Source: Solibacillus palustris (lineage in GTDB: Bacteria; Bacillota; Bacilli; Bacillales_A; Planococcaceae). From it: a stretch of 64,000 nt of DNA. A program made the position numbers and the translations under genes. The stretch is taken from positions 124,001-188,000 of the forward strand of contig NZ_JAKZFC010000001.1 in NCBI RefSeq assembly GCF_022549215.1, given 5' to 3'. The notes below the pieces were generated by a model. That model was not told the origin of the DNA, made no database searches, and was given only the letters and a program-made list of their open reading frames with translations. Shown in pieces: positions 44,965-54,882 of this stretch (position 1 is its first letter; each line of letters opens with the position of its first letter).

Positions 44965-45425
44965 TGATGAACGAAACACAAACGCCAGAATCGCAATTAG
45001 AGAAGCTCGGCATTACGCTGGGCACGCCACGATCGGCAGTTGGAAATTATGTAGGCTGTGTGCGCACGGGAAATTTAATTTTCACATCGGGGCAGGGGGT
45101 TGACCAATATCACGGTCAGCTAGGTGCTGATTTAACAGTAGAGGATGGCTATGCGGCATCACGCCAATCGATGATCAATTTACTTTCGGTGTTAAAGCAT
45201 GAGCTAGGTGATCTATCGAAGGTCAAGCGCATTGTAAAAATTTTGGGAATGGTCAATTCTACTCCTGATTTCACGCAGCAGCCAAAGGTTATGAATGGTG
45301 CATCGGATCTACTCGTTGAAGTGTTCGGCGAAAAAGGAAAGCATGCACGTTCAGCGGTAGGAATGGCGCAGTTACCAAATAATACAGCAATCGAAATCGA
45401 AATGATTGTTGAGATAGAAGAATAA
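44964..45425 (+). CDS. RidA-family protein, probable 2-aminomuconate deaminase
   Basis: A 153-aa RidA/YjgF-type protein longer than housekeeping RidA (about 125 aa). Motifs: FTSGQGVDQYHGQLGADL, INLLSVLKHELGDLSKVKRI and a C-terminal RSAVGMAQLPNNTAIEIEMIVEI with the substrate-binding Arg. In 2-nitrobenzoate and aminophenol pathways such proteins deaminate 2-aminomuconate to 4-oxalocrotonate. Its place between the decarboxylase and the semialdehyde dehydrogenase supports that role. It overlaps the previous gene by one base, and a GC hairpin follows it. Confidence 0.85.
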   Translation: MMNETQTPESQLEKLGITLGTPRSAVGNYVGCVRTGNLIFTSGQGVDQYHGQLGADLTVEDGYAASRQSMINLLSVLKHELGDLSKVKRIVKILGMVNSTPDFTQQPKVMNGASDLLVEVFGEKGKHARSAVGMAQLPNNTAIEIEMIVEIEE

Positions 45426-45435
45426 CAGTACGTAC

Positions 45436-45487
45436 GGCAGCTTTAAGGGAGTAATCGCTTCATCTTCTTTGAGGCTGCCTTATTTTA
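45436..45487 (+). terminator. Weak hairpin within the catabolic cluster
   Basis: GGCAGC pairs with GCTGCC across a 32-base loop that has some inner pairing, then TTATTTT. It lies in the 177-bp gap before the dehydrogenase gene, so a second transcript may begin there. Confidence 0.4.
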
Positions 45488-45602
45488 TCCGATTGGTGAA
45501 GGCTAATGCTCGGTGGTGGATGAGGAAACCCCAACTTAGCAAACTTTCTCTTTATACAACGACGTAAAGTGAGGTGAACCCTGCACAAAGGTGTAGGAAG
45601 AT

Positions 45603-47063
45603 ATGCAACAAGTACAGATAAAAGGAATCGATTGTCGCAATTTCATTAACGGTCAATATGTAGAGGCTACTGAAGATCGAAAGTTTTTAAATATAAATCC
45701 AGCAACAGAAGAAGTAATCGGATGGGTGTCAGAGGCAACACAATATGAGGTTGATCTTGCGGTGAAAGCAGCAAAAGCAGCAGCAAAAGGCGAATGGTCT
45801 ACATACACAGTGAAGCAACGTTCGCAAATCATTCGCAAAATTGGTGATTTAATTTTAGAAAATGTTGAGGAGTTCGCAATGCTTGAGGCACTTGATACAG
45901 GCAAGCCTTATGCATTAGCAATGGAAATGGACATTAAACGAGCGGCGCATAACTTCCACTTTTTTGCGGATTATGTTACGTCATTAGGTAATGAGGCGTA
46001 TAACCAGGATAATATCGCGCTCCATTACACAGTAACGCGTCCAGTAGGGGTTGTGGCCATGATTAACCCATGGAACTTGCCACTTTTATTATTAACATGG
46101 AAGCTTGCACCGTGTTTAGCGGCGGGCAGTACAGCTGTTATGAAACCGGCGGAGTTAACACCGATGACAGCAACGAAGCTAGCAGAAATTTGTAAGGAAG
46201 CGGGCGTACCAGATGGCGTTGTCAATGTTGTCCACGGTTTCGGTAAAGATTCAGCAGGGGCGTTTTTATCAGAGCACCCACTTGTTGATGCGATTACATT
46301 TACTGGTGAAACGCGTACAGGAACGACCATTATGAAAGCGGCAGCGCCAACATTAAAGAAAGTATCATTTGAGCTAGGCGGCAAAAACCCTGCCATTATT
46401 TTTGCGGATTCAGATATCGATGAAGTAGTAGAAACAACCCTGCATTCAAGCTTCCGCAATCAAGGGCAAGTTTGCTTATGTGCGTCACGAATTTACGTTG
46501 AGCGTTCGATCATGGATGCATTTTTAGAAAAGTTTGTAGCGCGCACAAAGGAGCTTGTTGTTGGTGATCCATTCGATGCCAATACGAATATCGGCTCCGT
46601 TGTAGGGAAGGAACATTACGAAAAAGTAATGGGCTATATCGATATTGCGAAAGAAGAAGGCGGAACGATTTTAACGGGTGGTAAACGTCCAGCACATATG
46701 GAAAAAGGCTACTTTATTGAGCCAACAATTATTATAGGTCTAGATGAAAATTCACGCTGTGTGAGAGAAGAAATTTTTGGTCCTGTCGTTACGGTGTTGC
46801 CATTTGATTCAGAGGAAGAGGTGATTGGCTATGCGAATGATACAACGTATGGCTTAGGGGCGACAATTTGGACAAATGATTTACGTCGTGCGCATCGTGT
46901 AGCAGGGCAAATCGAATCGGGCATCGTTTGGGTGAATACATGGTATTTACGCGATTTACGTACACCATTTGGCGGCATGAAGCAAAGTGGCATCGGGCGT
47001 GAAGGCGGCGCACATAGCTTCGAGTTTTATTGTGAACAATCGAACGTAACAATCAAATTATAA
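45603..47063 (+). CDS. 2-aminomuconate/2-hydroxymuconate semialdehyde dehydrogenase
   Basis: A 486-aa aldehyde dehydrogenase. NAD motifs: MINPWNLPLLLLTWKLAP and FTGETRTGTTI. The catalytic Glu lies in SFELGGKNPA and the catalytic Cys in NQGQVCLCASRIYVE. The sequence fits the 2-hydroxymuconic semialdehyde dehydrogenase branch. In this pathway it oxidises 2-aminomuconate semialdehyde to 2-aminomuconate. The substrate is set by context: decarboxylase and deaminase upstream, decarboxylase/hydratase downstream. TAGGAAG precedes the ATG. Confidence 0.9.
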   Translation: MQQVQIKGIDCRNFINGQYVEATEDRKFLNINPATEEVIGWVSEATQYEVDLAVKAAKAAAKGEWSTYTVKQRSQIIRKIGDLILENVEEFAMLEALDTGKPYALAMEMDIKRAAHNFHFFADYVTSLGNEAYNQDNIALHYTVTRPVGVVAMINPWNLPLLLLTWKLAPCLAAGSTAVMKPAELTPMTATKLAEICKEAGVPDGVVNVVHGFGKDSAGAFLSEHPLVDAITFTGETRTGTTIMKAAAPTLKKVSFELGGKNPAIIFADSDIDEVVETTLHSSFRNQGQVCLCASRIYVERSIMDAFLEKFVARTKELVVGDPFDANTNIGSVVGKEHYEKVMGYIDIAKEEGGTILTGGKRPAHMEKGYFIEPTIIIGLDENSRCVREEIFGPVVTVLPFDSEEEVIGYANDTTYGLGATIWTNDLRRAHRVAGQIESGIVWVNTWYLRDLRTPFGGMKQSGIGREGGAHSFEFYCEQSNVTIKL

Positions 47064-47079
47064 AAGTGGGTGACGCACG

Positions 47080-47862
47080 ATGAGTGTAAATTTAATTGAA
47101 TGGTCTAGTAGAATTTCGCAAGCAGAAAAGACGCGTCAAGGCATCGCGCCGTTGACGGAGCAAATCGAAAGCTTAAGTATGAAGGATGCTTACTGGATTC
47201 AGCTCGAGCAAGTACACCGTAAAGTAAATGCAGGCGATCGCATTACGGGCAAAAAAATTGGTTTAACATCACTCGCGATGCAGCAGCTGCTAAATGTAGA
47301 TGAACCAGACTATGGGCATTTACTAGAATCAATGGCGATTACAAACAATGTGCTCGACTGCAGTGAGTGCATTAAGCCACGTGTAGAGGCAGAAATTGCG
47401 TTTGTCCTGAAAGAAGACTTAATCGGCCCGAATGTCACATTAGATCAAGTACTTGCCGCAACGGATTATGTTGTTGCGAGTCTTGAAGTTGTGGATAGCC
47501 GGATTAAAGATTGGAAAATCAAACTGCTTGATACGATTGCGGACAATGCATCGTCAGCTAAATATGTGTTAGGTGATGTCAAGAAGCCGATTGATGCGAT
47601 TGATTTACCGGGAGTGGAAATGAATTTTTATAAAAATGGAGAGCTAATTAATAGCGGCAAAGGGACAGATGTATTAGGAAACCCGGCAGCTTGTGTTGTA
47701 TGGCTGATTAACCGGTTAGCTGATTTTAATATTGGGGTGAAAAAAGGCGAAGTCATTTTATCAGGCGCTCTATCTGCCGCACTGGATGCAAGCCCAGGGG
47801 ACGAATTTGTAGCGGACTTTGGTGAAACGCTCGGAAAAATTCAATTAAGCTGTCGAAAATAG
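47080..47862 (+). CDS. 2-oxopent-4-enoate hydratase
   Basis: A 260-aa member of the hydratase/decarboxylase family (fumarylacetoacetase-like fold). [31 protein letters not shown] and [13 protein letters not shown] are shared with the paralogue at 49768. [15 protein letters not shown] and [17 protein letters not shown] match the hydratase (MhpD/XylJ) branch, not the decarboxylase. It adds water to 2-oxopent-4-enoate, giving 4-hydroxy-2-oxovalerate. The Mg-binding acidic residues (Glu-x-Glu in VEAEIAF) are kept. The split of roles with the paralogue is my inference from motifs. Confidence 0.85.
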   Translation: MSVNLIEWSSRISQAEKTRQGIAPLTEQIESLSMKDAYWIQLEQVHRKVNAGDRITGKKIGLTSLAMQQLLNVDEPDYGHLLESMAITNNVLDCSECIKPRVEAEIAFVLKEDLIGPNVTLDQVLAATDYVVASLEVVDSRIKDWKIKLLDTIADNASSAKYVLGDVKKPIDAIDLPGVEMNFYKNGELINSGKGTDVLGNPAACVVWLINRLADFNIGVKKGEVILSGALSAALDASPGDEFVADFGETLGKIQLSCRK

Positions 47863-47870
47863 GAGGTTCT

Positions 47871-48761
47871 ATGAAAAAGGTGAAGGTTGGAATTATCGGG
47901 TCGGGCAACATCGGTACCGATCTTATGAAAAAAGTAATGCGCTCTGACGAATTAGAAATGTCCGTGTTAATCGGAATTGATCCAGCATCAGATGGATTAA
48001 AACTTGCACAGGATGCGGGTATCCACACAATTTCAAACGGTATCGAAGGTTTTTTACAGCAACCTGAGCTAGCAGATATTTTATTTGATGCGACATCAGC
48101 AAAAGCGCATCAAGCACATGTGGATGCATTGGTGCCACTAGGAAAGCGTGTCATTGATTTGACACCTGCAGCAATCGGTCCTTTTGTTGTACCGGCTGTT
48201 AATTTGCAAAATCATATCGAGCAGCCTGTTGTCAATATGATTACATGCGGTGGGCAAGCAACGATTCCGATTGTCTATGCGATTTCTCGCGTGCAAAGTG
48301 TCGCCTATGCCGAAATTGTTGCAACGATCGCTTCTAAAAGCGCTGGTCCAGGAACGCGTGCGAACATTGATGAATTTACAGAAACTACGGCGCGTGCGAT
48401 TGAGCAAGTAGGCGGTGCCAAGCAAGGAAAAGCCATTATTATTTTGAATCCAGCAGAGCCACCGATGCTTATGCGTGATACCGTTTCATGTTTATTGGAG
48501 GAAGAAGCAAAAGACCCTGCGCAAATTAAGCAAGCAATTGAGGAAATGGTACAGGCAGTCAATGCATATGTGCCAGGCTACCGCTTAAAAATCGAGCCAT
48601 TAATCGATGGACGCGAAGTAAAAGTGTTTTTGGAAGTAGAAGGGCTTGGCGATTATTTACCGGTGTATGCCGGCAACCTAGATATTATGACGGCTGCAAG
48701 CTTGAAAGTCGCTGAATTGATTGCACAGCAGCTCCAGCAAAAAGGGGTGCAAATTTCATGA
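47871..48761 (+). CDS. mhpF: Acetaldehyde dehydrogenase (acylating)
   Basis: A 296-aa enzyme converting acetaldehyde, CoA and NAD to acetyl-CoA. The N-terminal Rossmann motif is [13 protein letters not shown], and the catalytic Cys lies in [18 protein letters not shown]. The family's C-terminal [15 protein letters not shown] is present. It works as a complex with the aldolase encoded next, channelling acetaldehyde between active sites. The genes overlap by 4 bases. GGAGG precedes the ATG. Confidence 0.95.
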   Translation: MKKVKVGIIGSGNIGTDLMKKVMRSDELEMSVLIGIDPASDGLKLAQDAGIHTISNGIEGFLQQPELADILFDATSAKAHQAHVDALVPLGKRVIDLTPAAIGPFVVPAVNLQNHIEQPVVNMITCGGQATIPIVYAISRVQSVAYAEIVATIASKSAGPGTRANIDEFTETTARAIEQVGGAKQGKAIIILNPAEPPMLMRDTVSCLLEEEAKDPAQIKQAIEEMVQAVNAYVPGYRLKIEPLIDGREVKVFLEVEGLGDYLPVYAGNLDIMTAASLKVAELIAQQLQQKGVQIS

Positions 48762-49771
48762 AAAAGTTGTTAGTAACAGAAGTAGCTTTACGCGATGGAA
48801 GCCATGTAGTCGGTCATCAGTTTACAAAAGAACAAGTGCGCAATGTAACGAAGCAACTAAGCGCTGCGGGTGTGCCTTATATCGAAGTGACGCACGGAGA
48901 CGGTTTAGGTGGGTCATCTTTACAGTATGGTTTTTCAAAGGAATATGATATCGAGCTTGTAAAAGAAGCGGTGAAAGTAGCCGGTAATTCAACGATTGCG
49001 GTTTTGTTGTTACCAGGTATTGGTACGATTGAAGATTTAAAAAAGGCATATGATGCCGGCGCTCGCATGGTACGTGTAGCAACACATGTTACAGAAGCAG
49101 ATGTTTCAAAGCAGCATATTGAAACAGCAAAAACGATGGGAATGGAGACAGTCGGCTTCTTAATGATGGCGCACAGTGCTCCACCAGAAGTTGTTTTGGA
49201 GCAGGCGAAGCTAATGGAATCTTACGGGGCAGATGTTGTTTACGTGACGGATTCTGCAGGTGCAATGCTACCAAGTGATGTAACCGCTCGCATTAGTTTA
49301 TTAAAGGCGCATTTGTCGGTAGATATCGGCTTCCATGCACACAATAATTTATCATTGGCGGTTGCGAACACTCTTGCAGCTATTGAGGCAGGCGCCAACC
49401 GTATTGATGGGAGTGTGTGCTGCTTAGGTGCAGGAGCCGGAAATACACAAACAGAAGTATTGGTTGGTGTATTAGAACGCTTAGGATATGAAACGGGTAT
49501 CGACCTTTACAAAATGCTCGACTTGGCAGATGATGTGCGCACGAATCTTTTACCAGCGCCGCAAGATATTACGAGCGGTAGCTTCATTATGGGCTATGCC
49601 GGTGTCTATTCAAGCTTTTTACGTCACGCCGTCCTTGCGTCAGAAAAATTCGGTGTCGATGCACGCGATATTTTAGTTGAGCTTGGTAAGCGTAAAGTAG
49701 TTGGTGGACAAGAAGATATGATTATTGAAGTAGCACAACAAATGGCAGAAAAAAGGGTGAGAGTATCGTGA
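48758..49771 (+). CDS. mhpE: 4-hydroxy-2-oxovalerate aldolase
   Basis: A 337-aa DRE-TIM-type aldolase splitting 4-hydroxy-2-oxovalerate into pyruvate and acetaldehyde. Metal and catalytic residues: [14 protein letters not shown] (Arg-Asp and His) at the N-terminus and [17 protein letters not shown] (two His). Also visible are [19 protein letters not shown] and [14 protein letters not shown]. It is the partner of the acylating dehydrogenase. The gene overlaps both neighbours by 4 bases (ATGA and GTGA), so the run is a tightly coupled operon. Confidence 0.95.
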   Translation: MKKLLVTEVALRDGSHVVGHQFTKEQVRNVTKQLSAAGVPYIEVTHGDGLGGSSLQYGFSKEYDIELVKEAVKVAGNSTIAVLLLPGIGTIEDLKKAYDAGARMVRVATHVTEADVSKQHIETAKTMGMETVGFLMMAHSAPPEVVLEQAKLMESYGADVVYVTDSAGAMLPSDVTARISLLKAHLSVDIGFHAHNNLSLAVANTLAAIEAGANRIDGSVCCLGAGAGNTQTEVLVGVLERLGYETGIDLYKMLDLADDVRTNLLPAPQDITSGSFIMGYAGVYSSFLRHAVLASEKFGVDARDILVELGKRKVVGGQEDMIIEVAQQMAEKRVRVS

Positions 49772-50541
49772 GTACAATTTATGAATTTGTAGAGCGCGTA
49801 GCAACAGCACAATCAGAAAAAACAGCAATCGAAAAAATTACGAATAGTAACCCAACTTTAACGCTTGAAGAGGCATACGAAATTCAACGTCTTAGCATCG
49901 AAAAATCGATTTCAGCAAGCAATGCATTTATCGGATGGAAGATGGGTTTAACGAGTAAAGCGAAGCAACTTCAAGTAGGTGTGGAGTCAACAATTTACGG
50001 TCGCTTAACAAATAATATGTTAATGAATCATAACGAAATTACAGCAGCAGATCACATTCATCCGCGTATCGAGCCGGAAGTCGCTTTTACATTCAAAAGT
50101 GCGATTGCCGGTGAAAATTTAACGGCGTATGAAGTATGGTCAGCAGTTGAATACGTTTATTTAGCACTAGAAGTAATTGATAGTCGCTACGAAAACTTTG
50201 CCTTTTCGTTAATGGATGTTATAGCAGACAATGCTTCTTCCACAAAATTCTTAATGGGAAGTCAGCCATATGCACCGACAACAACGGACTGGGCACAAAT
50301 TAAAGTAGATGTGTATCACAATGGTGAGCGAAAGTATGAAGGTGTTGGTGCAGCAATTTTAGATCATCCGATTCATTCTGTGATTGAGCTGCTCAATTTG
50401 CTAAGCAAAGAAGGGCGCGGCATTCAACCAGGCCAGCTTGTATTAGCAGGTGCCATGACGGACGCAGTAGCTGTAAAAGCAGGCGATACAGTGACAGCGG
50501 ATTATGGTGTGTTAGGTAGCCTAACAATAAATGTGAAGTAA
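49768..50541 (+). CDS. 4-oxalocrotonate decarboxylase (hydratase/decarboxylase family)
   Basis: A 257-aa paralogue of the hydratase at 47080, beginning with GTG. GWKMGLTSKAKQLQVGVEST, YGRLTNNML, PRIEPEVAF and the C-terminal VLAGAMTDAVAVKAGDTV with TADYGVLG match the decarboxylase (XylI/DmpH) branch. It turns 4-oxalocrotonate (2-oxohex-3-enedioate) into 2-oxopent-4-enoate plus CO2. XylI and XylJ form a complex in the catechol meta pathway, and the presence of both paralogues here suggests the same. Confidence 0.85.
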   Translation: MSTIYEFVERVATAQSEKTAIEKITNSNPTLTLEEAYEIQRLSIEKSISASNAFIGWKMGLTSKAKQLQVGVESTIYGRLTNNMLMNHNEITAADHIHPRIEPEVAFTFKSAIAGENLTAYEVWSAVEYVYLALEVIDSRYENFAFSLMDVIADNASSTKFLMGSQPYAPTTTDWAQIKVDVYHNGERKYEGVGAAILDHPIHSVIELLNLLSKEGRGIQPGQLVLAGAMTDAVAVKAGDTVTADYGVLGSLTINVK

Positions 50542-50554
50542 TGGTGAGAATTCT

Positions 50555-50755
50555 ATGCCAATTGTACAAATTCAATTATTAGAAGGTCGCAGTGCGGAAC
50601 AAAAACGACAGATTATTTATGAAATGACGGAGATGCTAGCGAGAGTTGCTGACGCTCCGAAAGAAAGCATTCGCATCATTATTCAAGAAATTCCATTAGA
50701 TCATTGGGGCATCGCAGGTGAAACGATGACTGAGTATCGAAAAAACAAGGAATAG
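50555..50755 (+). CDS. 4-oxalocrotonate tautomerase
   Basis: A 66-aa tautomerase with the catalytic Pro directly after the start Met (MPIVQIQLLEGRSAEQK), an Arg in the LEGRS segment and another in ESIRIIIQE that bind the dicarboxylate. Forms hexamers in this family. It isomerises 4-oxalocrotonate enol to the keto form used by the decarboxylase. It lies 13 bp after the decarboxylase gene, the classical order. Confidence 0.93.
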   Translation: MPIVQIQLLEGRSAEQKRQIIYEMTEMLARVADAPKESIRIIIQEIPLDHWGIAGETMTEYRKNKE

Positions 50756-50770
50756 AGGGGATTCAATTTC

Positions 50771-51787
50771 ATGAAAAAGTTTTTAAGTTTTGCAGCAATG
50801 CTTATGTTACTTCTAGTTTTAGCGGCATGTAATAATGATGAAAAAACAGTCACTACGAGCACTTCAGCAGGATCAGGTGATTATCCAGAAGTAACGTTTA
50901 AGTTAGCGCATATTACACCTACTGATCACATGTGGCACAAGGCTTCTGAAAAATTCAAAGAAGAACTGGAATCGATTACTGGCGGTAAAATGTCCGTTGA
51001 AATTTACCCAGCGAGTCAATTAGGCTCTGAGGCGGACATGGTACAGCAAGTAGAAGCGGGTTCAGTAGATATGGCGATGATTACAGCGGCCTATTTAACA
51101 TCTCGTACACCAGAAATGGCAGCATGGTTTGCGCCTTATTTATTCGATTCATTAGAGGAAGCAAATAAAGTAGCACAATCCGATTTAGGGCAGCAAGTAC
51201 TAAAGAAAGTGGAAGGCACAGGTCTTAAAGGCTTAACGTATTTATTTGCAGGGCAACGTACGATGGTTACGAAGGATGTAAAAATCAATTCGACAGATGA
51301 TTTAAATGGCTTAAAATTACGTGTAACACCAAGTCCAGCACTACAGTCATTCTACCGTAATGCAGGCGCGGCGCCAGAATCTTTATCATTAACAGAAGTA
51401 TATTCGGCGTTACAAACGGGCGTTATTGATGGAATGGACATGGACTTAGACGCAACAATTACAAATAAATATGCGGAAATCGCAAAATATGTAGCTGTAA
51501 CAAACCACATGGTATGGCCTTCAACAATTTTAACAAATGAGAAAAAATTCAATGCCCTTTCACAAGATGCACAGGATGCCGTAACACAAGCTTGGAAAGT
51601 AGCAAGTGAATTCGCTGTAACAACACGTGCTGGTCAAGAAGAAGAATTCCGCAAAGAGTTAGAAAGTCAAGGCATGGAAGTATATGACCTAGATGCAAGC
51701 GTGTTCGAAAAGCAAATTGAAGCATTCGACAGTGAGTACGGTGGTCAGTCAGATTTAATTAAGCAATTCATTGAAGCGAACCGTTAA
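50771..51787 (+). CDS. dctP: TRAP transporter substrate-binding lipoprotein (DctP family)
   Basis: A 338-aa extracytoplasmic binding protein. Signal peptide with lipobox LAAC (Cys about 20), then a DctP domain: FKLAHITPTDHMWHKASEKF, YPASQLGSEADMVQQVEAG, and LRVTPSPALQSFYRNAGA with the conserved Arg that clamps a carboxylate ligand. TRAP systems import organic acids with sodium or protons. As part of this cluster, the cargo is probably anthranilate or a related aromatic acid. Sixteen bases separate it from the tautomerase gene. Confidence 0.92.
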   Translation: MKKFLSFAAMLMLLLVLAACNNDEKTVTTSTSAGSGDYPEVTFKLAHITPTDHMWHKASEKFKEELESITGGKMSVEIYPASQLGSEADMVQQVEAGSVDMAMITAAYLTSRTPEMAAWFAPYLFDSLEEANKVAQSDLGQQVLKKVEGTGLKGLTYLFAGQRTMVTKDVKINSTDDLNGLKLRVTPSPALQSFYRNAGAAPESLSLTEVYSALQTGVIDGMDMDLDATITNKYAEIAKYVAVTNHMVWPSTILTNEKKFNALSQDAQDAVTQAWKVASEFAVTTRAGQEEEFRKELESQGMEVYDLDASVFEKQIEAFDSEYGGQSDLIKQFIEANR

Positions 51788-51826
51788 TCAAATGAAGTAA
51801 TCGAACAGTGATTTGGAGGGTGTAGG

Positions 51827-52336
51827 ATGACAAAGCTCAGCAATGTTATTACAAGTGTAGAGGAAGTTATTATGGGCGTTTTAATGGCGATTTTAACGAT
51901 TATCATGGTAACAGCTGTATTTTTTCGCTATGTATTATCTGATCCACTCCCTTGGGCAACGGAAGTTTCGATTTACTTATTCATTTGGTTTTCATTCATA
52001 GGAGGTAGCTGGGGCTTGAAGTATGGTACGCAAGCCGCAGTTACTTTTTTACTTGATGCTTTATCAGAGAATAAGCAACGAATGTTAAAAATTGTCCAAG
52101 ATGTAATTATGTTAGCTTTTCTAATCATTATTTTAGTATATTCCGTGAAATGGCTTATGCTGCCTTCAACGATGCTCCAAAAATCTACGTCTCTTGGCAT
52201 GCCGATGTGGATTCCATATAGCGCTGTGCCAACGGGTATATTATTTGCGATAATTCACATTGTTGCACGTCTAATTCGTCTATTAAAAAATGAAGAAAAA
52301 CTACAAGAAAAAGAGATTGGAGATGAATTAGTATGA
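51827..52336 (+). CDS. dctQ: TRAP transporter small membrane subunit (DctQ family)
   Basis: A 169-aa four-helix membrane protein with the family features: VEEVIMGVLMAILTIIMVTAVFFRYVL at the N-terminus (first helix plus FRY), PLPWATEVSIYLFIWFSFIG, and a third and fourth helix. It bridges the binding protein and the large subunit. GGAGGG lies before the ATG. It overlaps dctM by 4 bases. Confidence 0.9.
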   Translation: MTKLSNVITSVEEVIMGVLMAILTIIMVTAVFFRYVLSDPLPWATEVSIYLFIWFSFIGGSWGLKYGTQAAVTFLLDALSENKQRMLKIVQDVIMLAFLIIILVYSVKWLMLPSTMLQKSTSLGMPMWIPYSAVPTGILFAIIHIVARLIRLLKNEEKLQEKEIGDELV

Positions 52337-53613
52337 CATTTATTACAATCGCTGTATTTGTCATTTTATTAATTTTAGGTATTCCAATTTCTTTAGTATT
52401 GGGGATTACGACAGTTGTTTACTTTTTAATTAATGGGCAAGCGATACTACTAGATTCTACGCCTTTACGCATGTTTTCAGGGCTCGAAAATTTTGGTTTA
52501 TTAGCGATTCCGCTATTCATGTTAATGGGTGAAATTATGAATGAGGGCGGTATTACGACACGTCTTGTGAACTTTGCAAAGCTAATTTTAGGTCATTTTC
52601 GTGGCGGTTTGGCGTATGTAACCGTCGTAGCGAATATGTTTTTAGCGTCTATTTTAGGATCTGCCAACGCACAAGCAGCGATGATGAGTAAAGTGATGGT
52701 GCCGCAAATGGAAAAAGAGGGCTATAAGCGTGAGTTTGCAGGGGCAATTACGCTTGCTTCATCAATTATTGCCCCAATAATTCCACCAAGTATGATTTTC
52801 ATTATTTATGGAACGTTGTCGAGCACATCGATTGGTGCGATGTTCATGGCTGGGATTTTACCGGGGATTTTATATGGACTTGCCTTTATGGGAATGATTG
52901 CATATTTGGGCTACAAAAATAATTTCCCAAAAAGTAAACGCCATTCTTTTAAGGAGATTTTGCAAGGGACAGTAAAAACGTTACCTGCATTATTAATTCC
53001 ATTAGTAGTCGTTGTCGGAATTTTACGTGGCGTTTTTACTGCAACTGAGTCAGCGGCAGTTGCATGCTTTTTAGCAATTATCATCGGGTTATTTGTTTAC
53101 CGTGAGCTCGATCTTAAAAAGTTTCCGAAAATGCTGGTTAACACTGTGACAAATACAGCGACGGTGACCTATTTAATCATTATGGCCAACATTTTTGGTT
53201 GGATGATAGCGTTTGAGCAAATTCCACAATTAATGGCCGACTTAATTTTAAGCTTCACAGAAAGTCCATGGGTGTTCTTACTATTAGTTAACGTTTTGTT
53301 ATTAATTGTTGGTATGTTAATCGATGGTATTGCAGCGCTTGTTATTTTAGTACCAGTATTAATGCCTCTAGTACACGCGCTTCAAATCGATCCGGTACAT
53401 TTCGGGGTGATTATTTGTATTAACTTAACGCTAGGTTTATTAACACCACCAGTAGGTACAGGGCTATTCATCGTATCATCGATGGCAGATATTAAGTTTG
53501 AACGACTAGTAAAGGCGGTTTTCCCGTTCATTATCGTATCGGTTGTCGTATTATTTATTATTACCTATATTCCAGATTTAGTATTGGTCATTCCTAGAAT
53601 GCTAGGATTCTAA
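52333..53613 (+). CDS. dctM: TRAP transporter large membrane subunit (DctM family)
   Basis: A 426-aa transporter subunit with about 12 membrane segments. Family motifs: LAIPLFMLMGEIMNEGGI, ILGSANAQAAMMSKVM, ASSIIAPIIPPSMIFIIYG and CINLTLGLLTPPVGTGLFI. It carries out ion-coupled transport. With the two preceding products it forms a complete TRAP importer directly after the catabolic genes. Stop TAA, one base, then the MFS start. Confidence 0.93.
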   Translation: MTFITIAVFVILLILGIPISLVLGITTVVYFLINGQAILLDSTPLRMFSGLENFGLLAIPLFMLMGEIMNEGGITTRLVNFAKLILGHFRGGLAYVTVVANMFLASILGSANAQAAMMSKVMVPQMEKEGYKREFAGAITLASSIIAPIIPPSMIFIIYGTLSSTSIGAMFMAGILPGILYGLAFMGMIAYLGYKNNFPKSKRHSFKEILQGTVKTLPALLIPLVVVVGILRGVFTATESAAVACFLAIIIGLFVYRELDLKKFPKMLVNTVTNTATVTYLIIMANIFGWMIAFEQIPQLMADLILSFTESPWVFLLLVNVLLLIVGMLIDGIAALVILVPVLMPLVHALQIDPVHFGVIICINLTLGLLTPPVGTGLFIVSSMADIKFERLVKAVFPFIIVSVVVLFIITYIPDLVLVIPRMLGF

Positions 53614-53614
53614 T

Positions 53615-54814
53615 ATGAAGCAGTTAAGATGGCTCGTTTTTCTCATCGTTATTGCTCAGCTATTAACTGCGTTTGTTGGAAGAAGCCTAAATCCATTTGC
53701 AGCGTATATTGGAGAAAGCCTAGCGCTGACCAATTTTCAAATTGGCTTTTTACCAACGGCGTTATTCGTGGGGCAATTTTTAGCCACATTACCAATTGGG
53801 TTTATAGCAGATTATATGGCGACCCACCGGCTGATGCTAATATTAATGTCAATTGTAGGGGGCGGATTTTTGTTGCTCTCTACAATTGATGAAAGTTATT
53901 TTTTAGCGCTTCTTTTTATTATGTTAGCGGGGCTTGGATATGGTGGCATGCATCCTGTAACGAATAAAATGCTTGTACAGCTTTATCCGATTCATAAAAT
54001 TGCGCTGCCGATGGGTGTGAAGCAAATGTCGATTACGCTTGGCTCGGCTTTGTCGAGTATTGTGTTAATCGGCTTTGCACAGCACATAGGCTGGCAGCCA
54101 ACCATTGCAATGGCATCCCTTTTATTATTAGTAATGGGTGTGTTCGTATATTGGTTATTAAAGCCGCATAAGGAAACGTTTCTTTCATATAGTGCTACGG
54201 AAGTTTCATTAGTTACACAGTTAAAAAAAATAATGAGCTCAACGCCGCTTTTATTTACTACGTTAATTGCGCTCATTTTAATGGGGATGCAAATTACCTT
54301 TAATACGTATCTTCTATTGTATTTAGTAGAGGTGAAAGTATGGGCCATTTATTTAGCAGGTTTGGCGCTTGCTTGCTCCGAAATTTTTGGTGCACTTGGT
54401 CGCGTTTTATGGGGTGTCATTAGCGACAAATTTCTACGTAGCAATCGCTGGTTAGCGCTGTTGATAATTGCGCTTTGGCTACCGTTCGCTTTATATGGGT
54501 TACATATCGTGCAAGATCATCTGCTATTGCTCCTTGTTATTGCCACGATTGGCTTTTCGCTTTCGGGGTTTAATGGTGTTTGGATGAACTTAGCTGTTGA
54601 AAGTGTCCCAAAAACATTAAGTGGTTCGGCAAGTGGCTTTAGCGTGACATTTGCGTCGGTAGGGGTCTTTATTATCCCACCGCTTTTTGGACTTATTTTA
54701 GATAAAGCTAATTATGTACAAGCAGGGGCTTTTTTAGCATGTGCAAGTAGTTTATGTGCACTGATTATTGTAGGGGTGCTGTTTAGTAAAAAGAAGAGCA
54801 GTGGCATAATTTAG
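53615..54814 (+). CDS. MFS transporter
   Basis: A 399-aa, 12-helix major facilitator protein. The usual loop motif between helices 2 and 3 appears as GFIADYMATHRLML, and the middle has RVLWGVISDKFLRSNRW. The gene starts one base after dctM, so it is the last gene of the catabolic operon. It could be a second aromatic acid importer or an exporter of intermediates; the sequence does not decide. No terminator was seen directly after it; the long structured repeat begins 70 bp on. Confidence 0.85.
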   Translation: MKQLRWLVFLIVIAQLLTAFVGRSLNPFAAYIGESLALTNFQIGFLPTALFVGQFLATLPIGFIADYMATHRLMLILMSIVGGGFLLLSTIDESYFLALLFIMLAGLGYGGMHPVTNKMLVQLYPIHKIALPMGVKQMSITLGSALSSIVLIGFAQHIGWQPTIAMASLLLLVMGVFVYWLLKPHKETFLSYSATEVSLVTQLKKIMSSTPLLFTTLIALILMGMQITFNTYLLLYLVEVKVWAIYLAGLALACSEIFGALGRVLWGVISDKFLRSNRWLALLIIALWLPFALYGLHIVQDHLLLLLVIATIGFSLSGFNGVWMNLAVESVPKTLSGSASGFSVTFASVGVFIIPPLFGLILDKANYVQAGAFLACASSLCALIIVGVLFSKKKSSGII

Positions 54815-54882
54815 AACCATACTTGATTGTATCGAAGTAGCTGTAAAACTAATAAATCTCGGGATATTATAGTTATTAAACT

